In this document: positions 25,471-34,777 of the stretch, one piece after another
Layout: each line of letters starts with the position of its first letter
How positions within the stretch are numbered: the stretch's first letter is position 1
Source: Stenotrophomonas maltophilia
GTDB lineage: Bacteria > Pseudomonadota > Gammaproteobacteria > Xanthomonadales > Xanthomonadaceae
DNA: 64,000 nt
Direction: 5' to 3'
Assembly (NCBI GenBank): GCA_009912235.1
Contig: WNDS01000001.1
Location: 496,001 to 560,000, forward strand
Notes under the pieces: model-generated
What the model was told of the DNA's origin: nothing
Databases searched by the model: none
Seen by the model: the letters and a program-made list of their open reading frames with translations, nothing else
Program-made: the position numbers and the translations under genes

Positions 25471-27449
25471 ATGAGCATGGACCTGCAACGCTTCCACGCC
25501 ACGTTCTTCGAAGAGAGCCGCGAAGGGCTCGACGCCATGGAGGCCGGGCTGCTCGCGCTGGAATCGGGGCAGCAGGATGCGGAAATCATCAACTCGGTGT
25601 TCCGCGCCGCCCACTCCATCAAGGGCGGCGCCGGCACCTTCGGCTTCGATGCCATCGCCAGCCTCAACCACGTGCTGGAAACGCTGCTGGATGAGCTGCG
25701 TGCCGGCAAGCGCGCACTGGAGCCGGCGGCGGTGGATGCCATGCTGGCCTCGGTGGACGTGCTGCGCGCCCTGCTGCGCGAGGCCGAACATGGCCAGCCC
25801 GCCGACCCGGCGTCGGTGGCGGCGGTGAAGGCCCGCCTGGAAGCGGTGCTGGCCGGACAGGCCGCGCCTGCCGCGCCGGTGGCCGCAGCCAAGGTCGACG
25901 ACACCCCGGAGGCCTGGCAGATCGGCTTCGTGCCGGCGCCCTCGCTGTTCATGAGCGGCAACGACCCGCTGCGCATCATCCGCGAACTGGAACACCTGGG
26001 CTCGCTGCAGGTGGCCGCGCGCCTGGAACGCCTGCCCGGCTTCAACCAGCTCGACCCGCTGGAAGCCCACCTGGCGTGGGATCTTGGCCTGGTCGGCAAG
26101 GTGCCGCGCAGCAAGATCGAAGACACCTTCGCCTGGGTGGTGGACGACTGCGAACTGGACATCTGCCCGGCCGCGCCGCCGAGCCTGGCCACGCAGGCGC
26201 CGGCCGCCGCCACGCCCGCACCGGTGGCGGCCGCCCCGCCGCAGCGCCCGCTGCCGCCCCGGCCGCCGCCGCGCATGAAGCGGAAACCTCCATCCGTGTC
26301 AGCGTCGACAAGGTCGATGCACTGATCAACCTGGTGGGCGAACTGGTCATCACCCAGGCCATGCTCAAGCAGGTGTCCAATGCCATCGATTCGGTCCATG
26401 CCGAGCGCCTGTTCGCCGGCCTGAACCTGCTCGAACGCAATACCCGCGACCTGCAGGAAGCGGTCATCGGCGTGCGCATGCTGCCGATGGATGCGGTGTT
26501 CCGCCGCTTCCCGCGCCTGGTCCGCGATCTGTCCACCCGGCTGGGCAAGCAGGTGTGCCTGCGCACCGTCGGCGAAGGCACCGAGCTGGACAAGGGACTG
26601 ATCGAGAAGATTGCCGATCCGCTGGTGCACCTGGTGCGCAACTCGATCGACCACGGTCTGGAAATGCCCGATGTGCGGCGCGATGCCGGGAAGGACGAGA
26701 CCGGCACGATCACCCTGGCAGCCTCGCACCAGGGTGGCCACATCGTCATCGAAGTCAGCGACGACGGCCGCGGCCTGAACCGCGAGAAGATTCTGGCCAA
26801 GGCCCACGAACGTGGCCTGGCCGTGCCGGACAACCCCACCGATTCGCAGGCCTGGGACCTGATCTTCCAGCCCGGCTTCTCCACCGCCGATGCAGTGACC
26901 GACCTGTCCGGGCGGGGCGTGGGCATGGACGTGGTCCGCCGCAACCTCCAGGCGCTGGGCGGCGAAGTACAGATTGAAAGCAGCCTGGGCAGCGGCACAC
27001 CCACGCTGATCCGCCTGCCGCTCACCCTGGCCATCCTGGACGGCATGACCGTGGCGGTGGCGGGGGAAACCCTGATCCTGCCGCTGGCCTACGTGCTGGA
27101 AGCGTTGCAGCCGCAGGCCGAGGACATCCGCACCATGGCCGGCGATGGCCGCGTGCTGCGCGTGCGCGGCGAGTACCTGCCGATCCTCTCGCTCAGCGAG
27201 TACTACGGCTACGGCGAACGCGCGCCCGGCAGCGAATCGCTGGTGGTGGTCGAGGGCGATGGCCAGAAGATCGCGCTGGAGGTGGACGAACTGGTCGGCC
27301 AGCAGCAGGTGGTGGTGAAGAACATCGAGAACAACTACCGCCGCATCGGCAGGGTGTCCGGTGCCACCATCCTCGGCGATGGCCGCGTGGCGCTGATCGT
27401 GGACATCGGCGGGCTGGTGCGCTCGCTGCGGGTGCCCCAGGCGGCCTGA
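25471..27449 (+). pseudogene. cheA: Second chemotaxis kinase CheA, split by one-base slip in C-run
   Basis: The first frame (25471-26325) encodes the HPt domain (His48 in AHSIKGGAGTFGF) and a docking domain ending CELDICP. The second frame (to 27449) encodes the intact dimerisation, ATPase (VRNSIDHGLEMP, GRGVGMDVV) and CheW-like domains. The frames join if one C is added to CCCC at 26234-26237, restoring a plain Ala/Pro linker (AAAPAAAPAAAPAAAAHEAETS) before IRVSVDKVDALINLVGELV. As written the kinase core would lack its start. The linker location means a real frameshift kills kinase coupling, whereas a homopolymer base-calling error would leave an ordinary 659-residue CheA. Confidence 0.88.
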
Positions 27450-27487
27450 GCCGCATGCAGGCCAGCCATCAGCCGTGCTGTTCGAAT

Positions 27488-27519
27488 ACGCCGCCCGCAG
27501 GGGCGGCGTTTTCGTTTGC
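27488..27519 (+). terminator. Rho-independent terminator after cheA2
   Basis: Perfect 9-bp stem ACGCCGCCC / GGGCGGCGT with a GCAG loop, followed by TTTTCGTTT. Ends the STAS-cheY-cheA transcript before the mcp promoter. Confidence 0.85.
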
Positions 27520-27685
27520 GCGCGCCCGCCACGCGACGGTGCGCCCCGCCCACACGCGCCCCGCGAAACTGTGAACCCGGTAATTCCAGTCACAGGCCCA
27601 CGCGCGCACCTGCACGCGGTCAATCGTTGCAATGGAAAGGATCCAGCGGCCGTCGCCATCCGCCACTGAATGTGATCTCCGTCGC

Positions 27686-27712
27686 TAAAGTGCGCCAGCG
27701 CCGCGCCGTTAT
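27686..27712 (+). promoter_or_regulatory. Sigma-28 promoter of mcp-cheR-cheD-cheB
   Basis: TAAAGTGC (27686-27693), 11-bp spacer, GCCGTTAT (27705-27712). The -35 keeps TAAAGT and the -10 matches six of eight. Third promoter in the window with identical geometry. Confidence 0.8.
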
Positions 27713-27828
27713 CCGCTGTGACGGCGCAATGGCTTCCACGCTGCACCCCGCCCGTCGGTCCCTTCCGCACCCCATCCGTGCCCGCGCCCCGCCGCGCGGG
27801 CGCTTTGCCCTGCCCTGGAGCACCCTGC

Positions 27829-30099
27829 ATGAAGTGGTTCCACGACCTGCCCATCGCCCGCAAGCTGGCGCTCGGTTTCATCCTCACCACCCTGATGACG
27901 ATCGTGATGGGCGTCTTCGCCCTGCTGCGCCTCAACGAAGTCAATGCCCAGCTGGCGTCGATGGCCGGCAACGATATTCCCTCGGTCCAGCACCTGGGCG
28001 AAGCACGCTCGCAGCTCGGCGAATTCCGCACTTTCGAGCTGGCCCAGCTGAGCATACTGGACCAGGCCGAGAAGGTGGCCGACTACAACAACCGCATGGA
28101 GGCCACCGCCGCCACCATGCGCAAGGAACTGGCCGCCTATGCGGCGCTGCCGTCCGGCCCGCGCGAGCGCGCCCTGTACCAGACCGTGGCCAGCGCCCTG
28201 GACGCCTACCTGGCTGCCAACAAGGAGATGCGTGCGGCCATCGCCGCTGGCGACGGCGCGCAGGCCCAGCAGGTATCCGACGCGAAATTGCGCCCGCTGC
28301 GCCGCCAGCTGTTCGACGACCTGAAGGCACTCGGTGGTTTCCTGGACACGCAGATGGCCGGCAAGCTGGCCCAGGCCAACGCCACCCACCGCAGCAGCGT
28401 CATCGCCATCATCAGCTGCATCGTGCTGCTGGCGCTGGTGGCCATCGCACTGGCCGTGGTGATCTCGCGCGCCATCACCGTACCGCTGGGCAAGGCCGTG
28501 CTGGCCATCCAGGCCGTCTCGCGTGGCGACCTGACCCAGCACAGCCAGTCCAGCAGCCGCGACGAGACCGGCCGCATGCTGGCCGCCACCGGCGAGATGA
28601 CCGCGCTGCTGCGCCGTTTCTCGCAGGAAACCCAGACCATGGCGCAGATGCATGCCGGCCCGGACATCAGCCACCGCATGCCCGAGGATTTCCCCGGCGT
28701 CTACGGCCAGCTCGCGCACGGCATCAACACGGTCATCTTCGAGCACCTGGACGCCATCGTCGATGCCATCGCGGTGCTCAACCAGTACGCCATCGGCAAC
28801 CTGGCCCCGGACGCACGCCGCCTGCCGGGCAGCCGCGCCGCCCTGCATGAATCGATGGATGCGGCCAAGGCCAGCCTGCTGGCCATCAACACCGAAATCC
28901 AGCAGCTGGCTGCAGCGGCCGCGGCCGGCGATTTCAGCCAGCGCGGCGACAGCGAGCGTTTCGCGCACGATTTCAAGCAGATGATCGAGCAGCTGAACAC
29001 CATGATGCAGGTGGCCGACGGCAACCTGGGCCAGCTCTCGCAGCTGCTGCAGGCCATCGCCGCCGGCGACCTGACCGCGCGCATGGAAGGCCGCTTCAAC
29101 GGCGTGTTTGCCACCATGCGCGACGATGCCAACACCACCGTCGGCCAGCTCACCCGCATCGTCGGCGGCATCCAGGCCGCCGCGCGCAGCATCAACGGCG
29201 CGGCTGGCGAAATCGCCGCCGGCAACAATGATCTCTCGCGCCGCACCGAGCAGCAGGCCGCCAACCTGGAAGAAACCGCCGCCTCGATGGAGGAACTGAC
29301 CTCCACCGTGCGCCAGAACGCCGAACACGCCCGCCAGGCCAACCAGCTGGCCATCGGCGCACAGGGCGTGGCCTCGCAGGGCGGCGAAGTGGTGGGCCGC
29401 ATGGTCACCACCATGGCCGCTATCGAGGGCTCCTCGCGGCGTATCGCCGAGATCATCTCGGTCATCGATGGCATCGCCTTCCAGACCAACATCCTGGCGC
29501 TGAACGCGGCGGTGGAAGCCGCGCGTGCCGGTGAACAGGGCCGGGGCTTCGCCGTGGTCGCCAGCGAAGTGCGCACCCTGGCCCAGCGCTCGGCCGCTGC
29601 GGCCAAGGAGATCAAGGGCCTGATCGATGATTCGGTCGGCAAGGTCGCCGACGGTTCGGCACTGGTGCACAAGGCCGGCGCCACCATGGGCGAGATCGTC
29701 GCCTCGGTGCAGCGCGTGACCGACATCATGGCCGAGATCTCCGCCGCCTCGCAGGAACAGTCGGCCGGCATCGAGCAGGTCAACCAGACCGTGGTGCAGA
29801 TGGACGAAACCACCCAGCAGAACGCCGCGCTGGTGGAAGAAGCCACCGCCGCCGCGCGCGCCATGGAAGAACAGGCTGGCCAGCTGGCCGATGCGGTGGC
29901 CATCTTCCGCCTCGACAACCAGGTGGCCGCAGCAGTGAAGGCCGCCGTGGCCCAGGTTGAAGCCCCTGCCCGCCCCGCCCCGGCTGCACGCCCGGCCGCC
30001 AGCGCACGCCCGCGCCCGCCGGCTGCCCCCACACGCCCCCCCGCGCCTGCACCGCGCCGTACCCCGGCCAGCGATGACGGCGAGTGGCAGGAGTTCTGA
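27829..30099 (+). CDS. Methyl-accepting chemotaxis protein with CheR-tethering tail
   Basis: Transmembrane chemoreceptor, 756 residues. ATG 27829 chosen with TGGAG eight bases upstream. TM1 about 10-32, a four-helix-bundle type periplasmic domain, TM2 about 192-213, tandem HAMP-like segments (about 215-470), and the signalling hairpin tip ([29 protein letters not shown]) with methylation-type Glu/Gln stretches. After the helical bundle an Ala/Pro linker leads to a C-terminal EWQEF, fitting the aromatic-x-x-aromatic pentapeptide that tethers CheR and CheB. cheR starts at its stop codon (one-base overlap). Ligand unknown. Confidence 0.95.
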   Translation: MKWFHDLPIARKLALGFILTTLMTIVMGVFALLRLNEVNAQLASMAGNDIPSVQHLGEARSQLGEFRTFELAQLSILDQAEKVADYNNRMEATAATMRKELAAYAALPSGPRERALYQTVASALDAYLAANKEMRAAIAAGDGAQAQQVSDAKLRPLRRQLFDDLKALGGFLDTQMAGKLAQANATHRSSVIAIISCIVLLALVAIALAVVISRAITVPLGKAVLAIQAVSRGDLTQHSQSSSRDETGRMLAATGEMTALLRRFSQETQTMAQMHAGPDISHRMPEDFPGVYGQLAHGINTVIFEHLDAIVDAIAVLNQYAIGNLAPDARRLPGSRAALHESMDAAKASLLAINTEIQQLAAAAAAGDFSQRGDSERFAHDFKQMIEQLNTMMQVADGNLGQLSQLLQAIAAGDLTARMEGRFNGVFATMRDDANTTVGQLTRIVGGIQAAARSINGAAGEIAAGNNDLSRRTEQQAANLEETAASMEELTSTVRQNAEHARQANQLAIGAQGVASQGGEVVGRMVTTMAAIEGSSRRIAEIISVIDGIAFQTNILALNAAVEAARAGEQGRGFAVVASEVRTLAQRSAAAAKEIKGLIDDSVGKVADGSALVHKAGATMGEIVASVQRVTDIMAEISAASQEQSAGIEQVNQTVVQMDETTQQNAALVEEATAAARAMEEQAGQLADAVAIFRLDNQVAAAVKAAVAQVEAPARPAPAARPAASARPRPPAAPTRPPAPAPRRTPASDDGEWQEF

Positions 30100-30956
30100 T
30101 GCACAGCCCTCCCCCCACCACGGCCGGCAGCGCCCGTGAGTTCGACTTCGCCGACCGCGACTTCCGCCGCGTCTGCGACCTGATCTACCAGCGTGCCGGC
30201 ATCGCACTGGCACCGGCCAAGCGTGACATGGTCTATGGCCGGATTTCGCGCCGGCTGCGTGCACTGGGCATGCGCAGCTTCCAGCAGTACCTGGACCACC
30301 TGGAGCAGGGTGACGGCGAGGAATGGCAGGCGTTCACCAACGCGCTGACCACCAACCTGACCTCGTTCTTCCGCGAGCCGCATCACTTCGACAAACTGCG
30401 CGAAGAGCTGCAGCGCCGCCAGGGCCGCGGCACCCAGCTGCTGTGGTCGTGCGCGGCCTCCACCGGTGAAGAGCCCTACTCGATGGCGATCACCGCCTGC
30501 GAGGTCTACGGCACGCTGAAGCCGCCGGTGCGCATCGTGGCCACCGACGTCGACACCCAGGTGCTGGCCACCGCCGGCCGCGGCGTCTACGCGCTGGACC
30601 GCGTGGCCAACCTCGACCCGGAGCTGCGCCGGCGCTATTTCCAGCGTGGCAGCGGCCCCAACGAGGGCCAGTGCCGCGTGCTGTCCGCGCTGCGCGACCT
30701 GATCGATTTCCGCCCGCTCAACCTGCTGGCCAGCCGCTACGACGTCGGCGGGCCGTTCGACGCCCTGTTCTGCCGCAACGTGATGATCTACTTCGACAAG
30801 CCCACCCAACGCGGCATCCTCGGCCGTCTGGTGCAGCACCTGGCCGACGATGGCCTGCTGTACACCGGCCACTCGGAAAACTACCTGCACGCCGCCGACC
30901 TGATCCAGCCCTGCGGACGCACCCTGTACCGCCGCGCCACGAGCGCCAGCGCATGA
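30099..30956 (+). CDS. cheR: Chemoreceptor methyltransferase CheR
   Basis: S-adenosylmethionine-dependent methylation of receptor glutamates for adaptation. 285 residues. N-terminal helical CheR_N ([23 protein letters not shown]...[14 protein letters not shown]), then the methyltransferase fold with [18 protein letters not shown] (SAM loop) and [16 protein letters not shown] at 30099 overlaps the mcp stop; an upstream start within mcp is less likely. The beta-subdomain insert that binds the pentapeptide tail is present by length. Coupled to an mcp bearing such a tail. Confidence 0.95.
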   Translation: MHSPPPTTAGSAREFDFADRDFRRVCDLIYQRAGIALAPAKRDMVYGRISRRLRALGMRSFQQYLDHLEQGDGEEWQAFTNALTTNLTSFFREPHHFDKLREELQRRQGRGTQLLWSCAASTGEEPYSMAITACEVYGTLKPPVRIVATDVDTQVLATAGRGVYALDRVANLDPELRRRYFQRGSGPNEGQCRVLSALRDLIDFRPLNLLASRYDVGGPFDALFCRNVMIYFDKPTQRGILGRLVQHLADDGLLYTGHSENYLHAADLIQPCGRTLYRRATSASA

Positions 30957-31549
30957 ACGCCACGATGCGTGCCGACGATGTGATGCGCTACCAGGACGCA
31001 CGGTTCCAGACCGTGGCCGCCAAGCTGCTGCCCACCCAGTACCTGGTGGTGGATGACACCACCGCGCTGACCACCACGCTGGGGTCCTGCGTGGCCGCCT
31101 GCATGCGCGACCCGGTGCTGAAGATCGGCGGCATGAACCATTTCCTGCTGCCCGAAGGCAACGTCGGCGATGGCGCGCCCACGCGCTACGGAAGCTATGC
31201 CATGGAACTGCTGATCAACGACATGCTCAAGCGCGGTGCACACCGCAAGCGCCTGGAAGCCAAGGTGTTCGACGGCGCCAACGTGCTCAAGGGCTTCACC
31301 AGCAACCCGGTGGGCACGCGCAACGCCGAGTTCGTGCGCCAGTACCTGCAGGCCGAACATATTCCGATCATTGCCGAAGACCTGTGCGGCATCCACCCGC
31401 GCAAGATCTGGTTCTTCGCCGACAGCGGCCGCGTGGTGGTGCAGCGCCTGCCGCATGCCCACGAAGCCGAAGTGGCCGCGACCGAATCGGCGGTGCGTGC
31501 GCGCCTGTCCAAGGCACCGGTCACCGGTGGCGTGGAGCTGTTCGAATGA
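30953..31549 (+). CDS. cheD: Chemoreceptor glutamine deamidase CheD
   Basis: Deamidates specific Gln residues of chemoreceptors and in some species interacts with CheC. 198 residues from ATG 30953 overlapping the cheR stop. Catalytic Cys46 in TTLGSCVAA and His63 in GGMNHFLLP, with a following Thr-containing strand. Full family length. No cheC is visible nearby, so deamidation is the more likely role than phosphatase partnering. Confidence 0.93.
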   Translation: MNATMRADDVMRYQDARFQTVAAKLLPTQYLVVDDTTALTTTLGSCVAACMRDPVLKIGGMNHFLLPEGNVGDGAPTRYGSYAMELLINDMLKRGAHRKRLEAKVFDGANVLKGFTSNPVGTRNAEFVRQYLQAEHIPIIAEDLCGIHPRKIWFFADSGRVVVQRLPHAHEAEVAATESAVRARLSKAPVTGGVELFE

Positions 31550-32625
31550 CCCTCTCCCCTCCCTGCCGCGTGCTGATCGACGACGACTCGGCCGTGGTGC
31601 GGCAGATGCTGACCGAGATCCTCGGCAGCGACACCGGCATCGAAGTGGTCGGCACTGCCGCAGACCCGCTGCTGGCGCGCGAGAAGATCAAGCGGCTGGC
31701 CCCGGACGTGATCACGCTGGACGTGGAAATGCCGCGCATGGACGGCCTGGCGTTCCTGGAAAACCTGATGCGCCTGCACCCGCTGCCGGTGGTGATGATT
31801 TCCTCGCTGACCGAGCGCGGTGCCGACACCACCCTGCAGGCGCTGGCGCTGGGCGCGGTGGATTTCATTTCCAAGCCCAAGCTCGACGTGGCCCGCGGCC
31901 TGCAGGGCTACGCCGAAGAGATCATCGCCAAGGTCAAGACCGCCGCACGTTCGCGCGTGCGCACGCTCAGCCGCGCGCCCGCACCGCTTGTAGGCCTGGC
32001 CGCCACGCCGGTGCCGGCCGCACGCCCGGCCGCGCAGTTCCGCACCACCGACAAGTTGATCGCCATCGGTTCCTCGGCCGGCGGTACCGAAGCGCTGCGG
32101 GTGGTGCTGGAAAGCATGCCCGCCGACGCCCCGGCCGTGGTGATGACCCAGCACCTGCCCGCCGGCTTCAGCGCTGCCTTCGCCGAGCGCCTGAACCGCC
32201 ATTCGGCCATGGCCGTGCGCGAAGCCACCGATGGCATGGCCGTGCTGCCGGGCCATGCCTACCTGCCGGCCGGCGGCAAGCACCTGCGCATCATCCGCGA
32301 CGGTGCGCGCTGGCGCTGCCGCGTCGACGACGGCCCGGCGGTCAACCGCCACAAGCCGGCAGTGGACGTCCTGTTCCGCTCGGTGGCGCAGAGTGCCGGT
32401 GGCAATGCCATCGGTGCCATCCTCACCGGCATGGGTGACGATGGCGCGCGCGGCCTGCTGGAAATGCGCCAGGCCGGCGCCGCCACGCTGGTGCAGGACG
32501 AGGCCGCCAGCGTGGTCTGGGGCATGCCGGGCGCCGCCTTCAAGCTGGGCGCTGCCGACGAGCAGGTGCCGCTGGAACGCATCGCCGAACGGCTGCTGGC
32601 GCTGGCCCCCTGCCGCAGCACATGA
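31546..32625 (+). CDS. cheB: Chemoreceptor methylesterase CheB
   Basis: Receiver-controlled methylesterase/amidase opposing CheR. 359 residues. Receiver with phosphoacceptor Asp59 in [12 protein letters not shown], Pro/Ala linker, then the catalytic domain with Ser in IGSSAGG, His in MTQHLPAGF and Asp in TGMGDDGA. Oddity: the first strand reads [11 protein letters not shown], with Asp12 replacing the hydrophobic residue normally before the DD pair. This may weaken the fold, or simply be strain variation. Last gene of the chemotaxis block. Confidence 0.94.
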   Translation: MTLSPPCRVLIDDDSAVVRQMLTEILGSDTGIEVVGTAADPLLAREKIKRLAPDVITLDVEMPRMDGLAFLENLMRLHPLPVVMISSLTERGADTTLQALALGAVDFISKPKLDVARGLQGYAEEIIAKVKTAARSRVRTLSRAPAPLVGLAATPVPAARPAAQFRTTDKLIAIGSSAGGTEALRVVLESMPADAPAVVMTQHLPAGFSAAFAERLNRHSAMAVREATDGMAVLPGHAYLPAGGKHLRIIRDGARWRCRVDDGPAVNRHKPAVDVLFRSVAQSAGGNAIGAILTGMGDDGARGLLEMRQAGAATLVQDEAASVVWGMPGAAFKLGAADEQVPLERIAERLLALAPCRST

Positions 32626-32691
32626 CGCATACGCAGGGGCCGGTCAGGGAACCCGGCCTGCACTGCTCATTCCTGCCCAGGGGGCAACGCC

Positions 32692-32847
32692 GTGGCACTC
32701 CGCCAGACCCGGCTCGGCACCGCCCTGTTGGCCGGTCTGTCGCTGTCCCTGTCCACCGCTGCGGCAGCACAGGCCCAGGATCCGTCGCGCCCTTCGGCGG
32801 CAGACGCCACACCGGCGCCGGCCACGCCCGTGCCGCGCCCGGCCTCA
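32692..32847 (+). pseudogene. Truncated 5' end of an exported-protein gene at block junction
   Basis: A GTG-started frame encodes a clear signal peptide (MALRQTRLGTALLAGLSL then STAAAAQAQ) and a short Pro/Ala-rich mature start (DPSRPSAADATPAPATPVPRPA). It then runs straight into the antisense of ligI, whose stop codon lies at 32845-32847. The downstream frame (to 33072) shows no protein character. This looks like the remnant of a secreted or lipoprotein-like gene cut by arrival of, or rearrangement with, the catabolic block. A very short real peptide cannot be excluded. Confidence 0.55.
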
Positions 32848-33732
32848 GGCCCAGTAGAGCCGCATCGGGTTGTCCACCAGCAACGCCCACTGCAGCGCTG
32901 CAGTGGGCGCGATCTGCGGAATCACGTCCACCAGCTGGCCGTCATCGGGCATGTACTGCTTCAGGTTGGGGTGCGGCCAGTCCGTGCCCCACAGCACCCG
33001 GTCCGGGAAACGGGTGACCAGGTGCCGCGCGAACGGCACCACATCGGCGTAGTGCGGCGGGCCACTGCGTGACAGCCGTTCCGGGCAGCTCACCTTGCTC
33101 CACACGTTGCCGTGCTCGTCCATCAGCCGCACGAAGCGCTGGAACGCCGGGCCGTCCAGCGGCTGGCTCACATCCGGGCGGCCCATGTGGTCCACCACCA
33201 CCGTGGTTGGCAGCGTGGTGAAGAAGTTCCAGCGCTCGGCCAGGTCGGCCGCCTCGAAATACACCACCACGTGCCAGCCCAGCGGCGCGATGCGCTCGAT
33301 GATGCGGTGGTAGTACGCATCCGGTTTCGGGTCCACCAGCCGCCGCACGAAATTGAAGCGCACCCAGCGCACACCGGCGGCATGCAGCTGCTGCAGCTCC
33401 TCGTCGCTGACGGTATCGCGCACGGTCGCCACGCCACGCGCAAGGCCGTTGCTGGCCTGCAGGGCGCCCGCCAGCGCGCGGTTGTCGGCGCCGTGGCAGG
33501 TGGCCTGCACGATCACGTTGCGGCTGAACCCGAGGAAATCGCGCAGCGCGAACAGCTGCTCGCGGCTGGCATCGCACGGGGTGTACTTGCGTTCCGGCGC
33601 GTACGGGAACACATCGCCCGGCCCGAACACATGGCAGTGCGCATCCACCGCACCCGGCGGCGGCACGAACGTGGGCCGGCTCGGGTCGGGGTGGAAATCC
33701 AGCCAGTCGGCATCCTTCTGGAAGGCGGCCAT
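32845..33732 (-). CDS. ligI: 2-pyrone-4,6-dicarboxylate lactonase (LigI-like)
   Basis: Amidohydrolase-superfamily enzyme that opens 2-pyrone-4,6-dicarboxylate (PDC) to 4-oxalomesaconate. 295 residues. Metal-site motif AVDAHCHVFGP near the N-terminus (His32/His34), VVVDHMGRPD, the VWSKVSCPERLSRSGPP segment, and LWGTDWPHPN with the conserved Asp. ATG overlaps the ligJ stop (TGATG); a GTG codon earlier is possible. Last gene of a minus-strand operon galC-galD-dctA-porin-ligJ-ligI. Confidence 0.9.
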   Translation of the reverse strand: MAAFQKDADWLDFHPDPSRPTFVPPPGAVDAHCHVFGPGDVFPYAPERKYTPCDASREQLFALRDFLGFSRNVIVQATCHGADNRALAGALQASNGLARGVATVRDTVSDEELQQLHAAGVRWVRFNFVRRLVDPKPDAYYHRIIERIAPLGWHVVVYFEAADLAERWNFFTTLPTTVVVDHMGRPDVSQPLDGPAFQRFVRLMDEHGNVWSKVSCPERLSRSGPPHYADVVPFARHLVTRFPDRVLWGTDWPHPNLKQYMPDDGQLVDVIPQIAPTAALQWALLVDNPMRLYWA

Positions 33733-34754
33733 CACAGCCCCCTCGCCGTCAGCTGTGCATCCAGCCGCGGGTAGACGCGCCGCGCATTGCCCTCGAACAC
33801 CTTGTAGCGGTCCTGCCCGGAGAGCGGCAGTGCGTCCACGTAACGGCGGGTGTCATCGAAGAAGTAACCGGTCTGCGGGTCGATGCCGCGCACCGCGCCA
33901 ACCATTTCCGAACCGAACAGGATGTTGTCGATGTCGATCACCTCGAACAGCAGGTCGATGCCGGGCTGGTGGTATACGCAGGTATCGAAGAACACGTTCT
34001 TCATCACATGCTCGGCCAGGGCGGGCTTGCCCAGCATGTCGGCCAGGCCACGGAAGCGCCCACAATGGTAAGGCACCGCCCCGCCCCCGTGCGGAATGAT
34101 GAAGCGCAGCGTGGGGAAATCACGGAACAGGTCGCCCTGCAGGAACTGCATGAACGCGGTGGTATCGGCATTGAGGTAGTGCGCGCCAGTGGCGTGGAAG
34201 TTGGCGTTGCAGCTGCCGGACACGTGCACCATGGCCGGCACGTCCAGCTCCACCATTTTCTCGTAGAACGGGTACCAGGCGCGGTCGGTCAGCGGCAGCC
34301 CGTCCCAGTGGCCACCGGACGGATCCGGGTTCAGGTTGCAGCCGACAAAGCCCAGTTCCGTCACGCAGCGCTCCAGCTCGGCCACCGAATGGGCAATGAG
34401 CACGCCCGGCGACTGCGGCAGCTGGCACACGCCGATGAACTGCTGTGGGTACAGCTGCACCACGCGCGCGATCAGGTCGTTGCAGCGCGCGGTCCATTCG
34501 GCGCTCACCCGCTCGTCGCCCACATGGTGGGCCATGGTGCTGGCACGCGGGGAGAAGATGGTCATGTCCGCACCGCGCTCGCGCAGCAGGCGCAGCTGGT
34601 TGGCCTCCACGCTCTCGCGCAGTGCATCGTCGCTGATCTGCGGGTACAGCGCCGGCGGCAGCGAGGGGTCGTTGAAATGCGCCACCTGCGCCTTGCGGAA
34701 CGCATCGTGGGCGGCCGGCGCGGTGGTGTAGTGGCCGTGGCAGTCGATGATCAT
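33732..34754 (-). CDS. ligJ: 4-oxalomesaconate hydratase (LigJ-like)
   Basis: Zinc amidohydrolase-fold hydratase converting 4-oxalomesaconate to 4-carboxy-4-hydroxy-2-oxoadipate. 340 residues from ATG 34754 with AGGAGA upstream, giving MIIDCHGHYTT; His6/His8 form the start of the metal site, with further ligands in MVHVSGS and IIPHGGGAVPYHCGRF. NILFGSEMVGAVRG near the C-terminus is typical of LigJ. Overlaps ligI by one base; 23 bases separate it from the porin. Confidence 0.9.
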   Translation of the reverse strand: MIIDCHGHYTTAPAAHDAFRKAQVAHFNDPSLPPALYPQISDDALRESVEANQLRLLRERGADMTIFSPRASTMAHHVGDERVSAEWTARCNDLIARVVQLYPQQFIGVCQLPQSPGVLIAHSVAELERCVTELGFVGCNLNPDPSGGHWDGLPLTDRAWYPFYEKMVELDVPAMVHVSGSCNANFHATGAHYLNADTTAFMQFLQGDLFRDFPTLRFIIPHGGGAVPYHCGRFRGLADMLGKPALAEHVMKNVFFDTCVYHQPGIDLLFEVIDIDNILFGSEMVGAVRGIDPQTGYFFDDTRRYVDALPLSGQDRYKVFEGNARRVYPRLDAQLTARGL

Positions 34755-34777
34755 GGGGGATCTCCTGGAACTTGGGG

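Larger units (their letters stand above)
27450..27828. other. Intergenic region cheA2-mcp with terminator and sigma-28 promoter
   Basis: A 379-base gap. It holds the terminator at 27488-27519 and the sigma-28 promoter at 27686-27712, leaving a leader of about 110 bases ahead of mcp. No credible small gene was found; open frames here are Arg/Pro-rich and lack a ribosome-binding site. Confidence 0.7.

Noticed and set aside
26200..26330. Programmed ribosomal frameshift in the second cheA
   Set aside because: No slippery heptamer with a following pseudoknot was recognised. A missing C in a run explains it more simply, and two other genes show the same lesion type.
32847..33072. Continuation of the signal-peptide ORF across ligI
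   Set aside because: This part is purely the antisense of ligI with no protein character.
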